64,000 nt of DNA from Turbatrix aceti (taxonomy: Eukaryota; Nematoda; Chromadorea; Rhabditida; Panagrolaimidae), in assembly GCA_963969345.1 (NCBI GenBank), contig OZ017769.1:1798001-1862000 (forward strand). The letters are read 5' to 3'. This document shows positions 57,401-64,000 of the stretch, in pieces. Both the position numbers and the translations under genes were made by a program. The notes under the pieces were generated by a model. The model had not been told where the DNA came from. It did not search any database and saw nothing but the letters and a program-made list of their open reading frames with translations. How positions within the stretch are numbered: the first letter of the stretch is position 1; every line of letters starts with the position of its first letter.

Positions 57401-59186
57401 TTTGGTCCGGTCAAGCAAGCGAGCCCCCTGCCTCCCTGACCGATATGGAAGTCAATTGACCAAGCGAAGACGAAAACGATTGTTGTTAACGGACAAGAAG
57501 CACCCCATCGACCGGGCCGGGCCGGGCGCAAGGAAAAAAAAGAAGGGAGAAAAAAAAGTATCCATCCTTTTTTTTTGCGCGCTTTTCCTCGATTCTCGAT
57601 TATTGTATAACACGACACAATCACAATGAAAACGGTGAAACGATGATCGACGACCGGCAGCGACGCGGGGCGACCCAATATCAATTTTTTTTTGGATGGG
57701 AAGAAGCTGCTCCGTTATGCACTTTTTTTCCGAAAATTTTTTGTAACACATTTGAATGTCAAAAAAACGTAATTTTTACATTGTTTTTCATTTTCCGATG
57801 AATATTTATCAAATTTTCGTTTTGAGACCAAAAATGCTATTTTTTGGCTCCTTCACATTATTTTTTGTACTTTTTTTGTCAAAAATTTTTTTTTTCACTT
57901 TTGAGCCGGATTTTTACTTTGTTACGAGAATTTTAAAACTTTCACTTCGAGACCCAAAAAAATCAAAAAAATGTTACAGAAATTTATACAAAATTGAAGT
58001 GTAAAAAATACACCTTTTTATTTTTTTGTTTTTGGAACAAAAATTTTTACGTGAAATTTTCGATTTTTCAGGACCCCAAAAACGCAACCAAATTTTTTGC
58101 CCCCGGAATTGGATCCTTTACTCTATCTTAAAAAATTTTTTGACCGCATAAAGTGCATAAAAAATCAATCGAAATCCGCATCATCGTATCCGGATCCTTC
58201 TCGATCATCGCTCTCATTCACTTTCCCTCTTCCCTTTCTTCCCGCCCTCCTGCTCTTTTGCCAGGTTCAAGGTCAACAACCATCACCCCCCTCCCTCCAC
58301 GAGGGCCTACGGCGGCCAGGAAGGAGGAAGGAAGCTCAGGACCCCGACGCCACCGCCACCGCCACCGCCACCGCCTCCGACAACCAACCCAGTTTCATGG
58401 ACCTCGTCAACGCATCCAATGAAAGCGCCGGTCCGCCTCCGCCCTCTGCCTCGGAGATCCGCCCCTCCCCCTCCCTCGACTTGCTTTTACTCTTGCTCTC
58501 TCTCTCTCGGCGCCTCCTGCAACCGTCCTCCTCCTTTTTTCCTCCTTGCCTGCCTCCTGAGTGAGCGTGTCGTTGTCGTTGTCATCGTCAGCGTCATCCC
58601 CGGGCACCGGACCGGGCACACGGTGCGACAATCGTATTTTTTATTGTTCTTTCTTCCCGCTTATGTATTGAAATAACGGTTTTGCCCTGGGGTAAAAATA
58701 CAAAAAATTTTTTTTTCGGTTGTTTCCGGGATTTTTGTAAACTTTGTGACTACGAAAGATGATAATCGCCCGATTCTCGTCGTCTGACGCGCTGAATTCT
58801 TCCTGTCTCGCATATTTAATGGTATGGTATGGTCCCCGTTAGGGTGCAATCTCGCAATCCTTTTCCCAATAGCCTCGAGCACTCGTCGGCCTGCACAATC
58901 ATTTCCTGCCCCAAAAACTTTTTTTGGCAATCGATAACGCTCAAAAACACATTTTCTCCTTTCCAGACCTAATATTTTTTATAATTTCGTGTCAAGACCC
59001 AGTTTTTTTGAAACTTTCGTTCCAGGACTCATTTTCAATTTTTTGTTTCAAAACTTTAGTTTCCAATTTTTCGCTCCAAGACCCCAGATTTCAATTTCGT
59101 TCCCAGACCTCCTTGACTTATCAACTTTTCGTTGCAGGACCCGGCCCACATCCGGCCAATCAAGCAACGTGCTTTTGTCCTCCTCC
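54462..59186. other. Gene-poor region upstream of the POU gene
   Basis: About 4.7 kb without a convincing gene. It contains runs of (GGCA)n near 54780, (ACCGAC)n near 56030, (GCATGCAT)n near 56065 and (CCACCG)n near 58350, a GTTGCGCGCAACATGC motif at 55381, and repeats of TTTCGT..AAGACCC near 58985-59140. Some of this is likely to be regulatory DNA of the POU gene, and an upstream POU exon may be hidden in it. Confidence 0.45.
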
Positions 59187-60623
59187 ATGACCCCTCAATC
59201 CCACGACACGGGTCGAGGTGTCGAGAATGCTCCGACGCTTCACGCGACCACCGCCTGCCTCCCCTTCGACAGCCACCACGCCGCCGCAGCGGCGGATCTC
59301 GCGAATGCCGCATCTGCAGCCGCGTCCTCCGGCTGCTACCTCAAGCTCTCTCCCGGCGGTACAACCGTCTCCTCCTCCGCCCCGGTTGTCCATGACGGCT
59401 CCGGTGGTGGTGGTCCCGGTGGTCTGAGCCCGACGAACAATGCCGCAGCCCTCGCTGCCGCTGCCGTAACCATGTTTCCCTACTCGTCTCAGGACCTCGG
59501 CGGGCCCCAGATGATGGGTGCCAACAACAACAATAACAACACTCCCGGTCCAACCGGAGGGATGATCAATCAGTCATCGACCGACGCAGTGCTCGCAGCC
59601 GCCAACTGCTGGATGCCGACGACGGCTGCCTACGGGCATCAGCAGTTTCCTTTTTTTTTCACGAATGAATGGTGTTATCCATCGTCGACGGCGAATGCCT
59701 TTCCTCCGCCCCCGCCGCCGCCCCAGGTGCACGATCCATTTGCAGCCGCGGCAGCAGCAGCCTCGTCTGCCGGGTTCCTGCCCCCACCTGACCACCTGGT
59801 GGACGTGTTCGGTGGTCAGGGGATATCGCCTGGGGTCGACCGTCGCTGGCCTCAGGTGTCAGCATTCTCGGATGTCAAATCCGAGCTTCCGCCTTCTCCG
59901 TGGCCTCCTAGTCAGTTTTATTCCATCGACGGACCCCAGCCAGGTCCTATGTCTTCAGCCGGAGGTCCGGGATCCCATGAAGAAGCCGACATCTGCAGCG
60001 AGGATCTGGAAGCCTTCGCCAAGACTTTTAAACAACGGAGAATCAAGCTGGGCTACACGCAAGCCGATGTCGGTCTGGCTCTCGGAAACCTCTACGGCAA
60101 CGTTTTTTCCCAGACCACCATCTGTCGATTCGAAGCGCTTCAACTCAGCTTCAAGAACATGTGCAAGCTCAAGCCCCTGCTCTTCAAGTGGCTCGAAGAA
60201 GCCGACAACTCTTCAACCCCCTCCAACGGGATCTCCTCCATGTTCGACAAAATCGCAGGCGCTGGAGCAGGTCGAAAGAGAAAGAAGCGTACTTCCATCG
60301 AGGTCAACGTAAAATCCAACCTCGAGCACCACTTCCAGAAGAACTCCAAGCCTTCTGCGCAGGAGATAACCGCTGTCGCAGAATCTCTCCAACTCGAAAA
60401 GGAAGTTGTCAGGGTGTGGTTTTGCAATCGGAGGCAGAAGGAAAAAAGGATGACTCCTCAGTACAACGAGATGATGCTTCACAACAACGCTGCGGCCGCT
60501 GCTGCTGCAGCCGCGCTCGCTGGTGGGGGCTATGTCCCCCAACAGCAGCAACAACAACAGCAACAGCAGCAGGGGCCCCCGACTTCTGCGGCGGCAGCGG
60601 CAGTCGCTGCATTCGGGTACTGA
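59187..60623 (+). CDS. Class III POU-homeodomain transcription factor
   Basis: An ortholog-type match to the Brn/POU3F group (ceh-6 in C. elegans, vvl in flies), which controls neural and excretory/tracheal cell fates. As drawn, 478 aa in one exon. The N-terminus is rich in Ala, Gly, Asn and Pro, as in POU3 proteins. The POU-specific domain (about 265-340) has [20 protein letters not shown] and [21 protein letters not shown] linker is followed by the homeodomain (about 363-425), which begins [11 protein letters not shown] and contains the recognition helix [15 protein letters not shown]. The C-terminus has Ala and Gln runs. The frame continues upstream through 59138, where TTGCAG could join an earlier exon, so the N-terminus is uncertain. 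Lack of introns in the POU region is typical of vertebrate POU3 genes. Confidence 0.93.
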   Translation: MTPQSHDTGRGVENAPTLHATTACLPFDSHHAAAAADLANAASAAASSGCYLKLSPGGTTVSSSAPVVHDGSGGGGPGGLSPTNNAAALAAAAVTMFPYSSQDLGGPQMMGANNNNNNTPGPTGGMINQSSTDAVLAAANCWMPTTAAYGHQQFPFFFTNEWCYPSSTANAFPPPPPPPQVHDPFAAAAAAASSAGFLPPPDHLVDVFGGQGISPGVDRRWPQVSAFSDVKSELPPSPWPPSQFYSIDGPQPGPMSSAGGPGSHEEADICSEDLEAFAKTFKQRRIKLGYTQADVGLALGNLYGNVFSQTTICRFEALQLSFKNMCKLKPLLFKWLEEADNSSTPSNGISSMFDKIAGAGAGRKRKKRTSIEVNVKSNLEHHFQKNSKPSAQEITAVAESLQLEKEVVRVWFCNRRQKEKRMTPQYNEMMLHNNAAAAAAAAALAGGGYVPQQQQQQQQQQQGPPTSAAAAAVAAFGY

Positions 60624-61735
60624 TTATACAATTTTTTCTTCACCTAGTCTATCTTCTTTTTTTCGACACTTTCAACAACAACTTTTTCCTTCACTTTGAA
60701 TCCTACGACGACCCATCTCAGAATTCTACTTTTTTTTTCTGTTTTTCTTTTTCGTCCTGTGACTGGGGCCCAAGCGAGACCCTAACTTATTTTTCCAAAT
60801 AAATTTTTTTTCGAAAAAATGGACATTGTCGAAGGAAGCAGCTGCAGCTGCAACAGCCCGGGTCGAGGTACATAGGATGGGAGGGGTGATCCTTGGAAGG
60901 ACGAAGCGAAGCAAAGCGGCGGCATGTATGCATGCCTGCGCCAGAGTCCCAAGGTCGGGTCGGGTTGGATGGACGGCCTGATCCGCACTTGACCGGATGG
61001 AGGCCTTTTGCCTTCCGTCTTTCAATGATCCATTCTTTCCGGGAGAAAAGAAAAAAAAAGAATGAAGTGATCTGAGGAATCTTATGTTAGATCCGGGAAG
61101 GATCAGCTGACCAGGGGGGGGACGGGGAACATCAATTTTTTTTGCAAAAAAAGCAAAAAAATTGACGATCCCAAAAGGAAGGAGTTTTCGATATCTCAAG
61201 ATTTTGATACTTAAACGGAAAACCTGGCACCTGACATATCGTAAACCCCTACGTATCCACGTTTTCCGTTCAAGTATCCTTTCCAAGTCCTGAGAGATCG
61301 TAAACCCATCATTGCACCTCCCTAAATAACCGCTGAATGCCCCCAAATCGATTGTTCCCGGCCAAATTGTGCTTTGTATAAATTAAATAGTAATTCCTAT
61401 TGATTTCCCCGATCTCCCCAGAAGCAGTGAAGATAAATAAATACGAATAAATTACGGTGTTTAGCGCAAGCGTGCGTTGGGGGTTGCGACAGGTTGGAAG
61501 AAAAAGAAAACACGCGCGACAGGTGAGGGGATACGGTAGAGGCTTGTGCAAATACTCTTGCTCCTTTTTCGCGCTTGGGTTGAGGTTGAAAAAATCATGG
61601 AATGTACATGACCCTCGTCAGGAGGCGAAGCCATTTATAAATTAAATCCTGCCTTCCCGATTGATTTCAACAAAAAATACGGGGAAAAGCAACGTGAAAC
61701 AAAAAAAATGAACATAATGGGCTTACGACAGCTTA
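60624..61735. other. Convergent intergenic region
   Basis: It lies between the POU stop and the CDC5L stop. AATAAA at about 60798 fits the POU gene; AATAAAT at 61435 and TTTATA near 61632 are others. The small inverted motif near 61190 (GATATCTCAAGATTTTGATA) and 61209-61263 (ACTTAAACGGAAAACCTGG and CGTTTTCCGTTCAAGT) is the only structure seen. Confidence 0.5.
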
Positions 61736-63625
61736 CTACGACGAACTCTTGCCCTCCGTCGGTGCCTCGTTCTCCGCGCCATTTTGGTAGGTCACGGCTT
61801 CGACTTCGGTGGTGGCAGCTTTGCGGAGTTTCTCCTGATCCAGGAGCCATTTTGCGTGCGCTGCGTCGCTGTACTCCTTCTGCAGTGTCGATTCTTCGGA
61901 TTTCAGGCTCGCGAGCTTAAAAATATATTTTTTTTCATTTTCAATTAAAATTAACCCAATATTTGCCCAATTTTGTACAATACTTCAAAGACATGCTCTT
62001 AGATCATGCCGCAAATTGCAACAAGTTTTTTGGGGTCTGCCCTTGCTGTCACACTTTCCCACGAAACAAACGCAAAGAGACGGTCGCGCCGATCCGCGCC
62101 GCTCGCTTTTTACCGGGCTGTGTGACAAAATTGATGCACGATAGAAAAAATTGCGCAAACAAATCCTATGCACCTTCTTCGGTAAGTAAGCCGACTGTGA
62201 CCATAATTTTAAACACCCCAAATCCTCTAAACATTGATGGGAATTGGAATTTGACGGGTTCATTGCCAAAGAAAGTTCCCAACGCTCTTGAAAGTTGCGT
62301 TTTGCAATCGAGACCGTAATGGGCAGGTAACGGCGAAGAAACCACTGCTACCTAGACCCGTAATGTGCTAATTAGCGGAGGGACGCAAAAGGTGTTTAGA
62401 GACGGGAGCAACTGACATTTCAAAAAAAGCCAGGACACATTTGAAAAAAAAGTAAGACCCTAAACTAACCTCGTTGGTAAGCCGTTCGATGCGGTGCTTA
62501 GCAGCGACCTTTTCGTAATTTTGAAGATCGCGGAAGGTGACTTCTTCCATCAGGGCAATGTCAGCCTCGTGTTGATTTGTCGTGAGTTCCGTTATTGCTT
62601 TTTCTTCCACTTTCTGAAAGGTGACCACATTTTTCACTTTTTTCTGTCCAAAAAAAGTTGAACTCACTTCATAGCCCCCAAGGAGGATTCTGAGTTTGCT
62701 GTTATGTTTGTCAGACTGCGATTTGACTTGTTTGCTAATCGAAAGAAGAGCCTGAAAATTCATCCGTTTGCTATTACGCCCATTTTTCGCCATGACCCAA
62801 TTTTTTTGTGCCCGCATCATCCTCATCATCGACATCAACCGTGTGACAAATGACACCGTAGCCCTATGACCAAAACAAAGCTCATAAATGTCCTCAAAGC
62901 CTGTCTGCGTGTGTGTGTGTGTGCCTGCCAGAGTTCACGGCATTTTGATGATGACAACCAAATTTGGCTGGTTGCTTGGTCACAATTCAATTGCTCCTTT
63001 GAGGAGTCATATTTGCATATAACACACGGCATCCGCCAAGAATGCCCGCGCGCGCGCACCCGTGTGTGCACACGAGTCTTTCCTGCAGCAAGAGCCTGGC
63101 CAGACCGGCTTCTCGACATCCAGCGGAAAGTTTATGTAATTGCATTTGGTTTTGTTTCCTCTCTCTCGCTCGCTCTCTTCTGGAGATACTACCAAGGTTG
63201 GTTGGCTGATGCTGAGCGCCTTCCCCTACTCGAAAAAAAAAATAAGACCGACCGTATCCAGAAATAGCCCCTAGCTAGGGATAAAAAACGGGGTTAGCAA
63301 ATAAAATTGACTAAATAGTTCAAAAAAATATTATATTAGAAACACGTACCTCAATTTCACCTTTGAGGGCCTTGGCCTGGCTGTTGCGGGGGAGGCTGTC
63401 GTAGGGCACGAGACTGCCATTGCTCACAACTCGGCGTCCAGAAGTCAGGGCTGTGGCGATCGGAAGGTATTCTGCCTCGTCGTAGGGGCACCAGAGAGTT
63501 TCGGTTTCGTCGATGAGTGCCGACGCTGCCTTGAGCTGGGCCTGGGTGACGCGCTCGGTCGGGGCTTCACCTGTTGCGTCCCACTTGATCAGGGTCTTCA
63601 TTTCCGCTCTGATCAGGTTATCTGC
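61736..63625 (-). CDS. CDC5L: CDC5L/Cef1, C-terminal part (partial, runs off right edge)
   Basis: CDC5L is a core protein of the PRP19 (NineTeen) complex, needed for spliceosome activation. Visible exons (minus): 63625-63350, 62751-62668, 62613-62470 and 61915-61736, all phase 0, giving 227 C-terminal residues. Recognition rests on ADNLIRAEMKTLIKWDA (compare the MI..EM..ML..D region), LPRNSQAKALKGEIE and above all the conserved LRILLGGYE, followed by a long Glu/Leu/Lys coiled coil, as in the CDC5L tail. The Myb repeats must lie beyond 64000. The first visible exon has an acceptor (TTTTTCAG|GCA) at 63626, so its Met at 63601 is internal, not the start. Confidence 0.82.
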
Positions 63626-64000
63626 CTGAAAAATTTATTTTCTTTTTTTTTGTACAGGTGCAATCAATTAATTAGTCAGTCACTGCCCAAACGATCTACT
63701 CTCATGCTCGTCTGTAACCACCAACGATCTGCTAATGACTCGCTAAAATATCGTTTTTGGCGGGTAAATAAATTTTATGCTTTTTTAAATTTCGTGTGTT
63801 CTCTCTTTTTTTGTGGACATCGAAAAATAGCGGTTGATGAGTGATGCGATGGATGACACCACCGGTTGCGCGCATCTGTATCTCGACAAGTTGGTGATGT
63901 CATGACCGGATCGAATCCCACCCGGTTGCATGCCTGCCTGCTTCTTGCTCGCTCGGTGGTGTCAACACGCCCGTCAATCACTCCTCGCGCGTTACCGAGT

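Noticed and set aside
61963..62319. 118-aa frame with CPCC and RNK motifs opposite CDC5L
   Set aside because: Lies wholly in a CDC5L intron, lacks splice or domain support, and codon choice is not gene-like.

Overview
The window looks like animal nuclear DNA from an ecdysozoan, most likely a nematode. Several observations support this. Many introns are only about 43-60 bp and end in TTTTCAG-type acceptors. The glutamyl-tRNA synthetase is a stand-alone protein with a C-terminal WHEP array instead of a Glu-Pro fusion. There is an E75/NR1D-type nuclear receptor and a class III POU factor. Intergenic and intronic DNA is very AT-rich and full of small transposons. I cannot name the species.

Layout. 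1-60 may be the end of a coding exon. 90-628 is a hAT-like MITE. 1339-2736 is an unrecognised coiled-coil gene. 2778-8828 is a nested repeat complex. It carries three intact genes, each 159 nt and easily missed because of their size, for secreted six-cysteine peptides whose cysteine spacing is that of CS-alpha/beta (short K-channel-toxin or defensin-like) peptides. Two of the copies sit in the arms of a large inverted repeat. Its loop holds a decayed Ty3/Gypsy LTR element, itself interrupted by a foldback element, then a palindromic satellite and a second foldback. 8856-9104 is a LINE 3' end with a 12-bp target duplication. 9222-10262 is another foldback, just upstream of SRP54 (10421-12805). 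Next come an orphan gene (13461-14578) and a secreted Cys-rich protein (15026-15698).

17749-24053 is a peptide GPCR of the orexin/allatotropin-receptor type. Its last coding exon overlaps, tail to tail, the last exon of the E75-like receptor on the minus strand (34863-23978). The E75 introns contain a second copy of the hAT-like MITE and a 1.6-kb foldback. 36982-38611 is a second orphan gene. A dense block follows: NAD synthetase and MED27 (both minus), an FtsJ/MRM2 methyltransferase (plus, divergent from MED27 by 163 bp) and TRM112 (minus, convergent with MRM2 by 36 bp). 47393-48143 encodes a mucin-like type II membrane protein. 48643-52789 encodes glutamyl-tRNA synthetase with five WHEP domains on repeated 216-nt exons, followed by broken WHEP-exon fragments around a foldback (53004-53835). 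A long gene-poor stretch leads to a class III POU gene (59187-60623). The minus-strand C-terminal part of CDC5L runs off the right edge.

The housekeeping genes belong to translation and protein targeting (SRP54, GluRS, TRM112, MRM2), transcription and splicing (MED27, E75, POU, CDC5L) and NAD synthesis. They do not form one pathway. The most unusual material is the six-cysteine peptide family, embedded in and probably multiplied with inverted-repeat DNA, with mature peptides much more divergent than their signal peptides. A roughly 200-bp repeat family recurs in introns of most multi-exon genes here.
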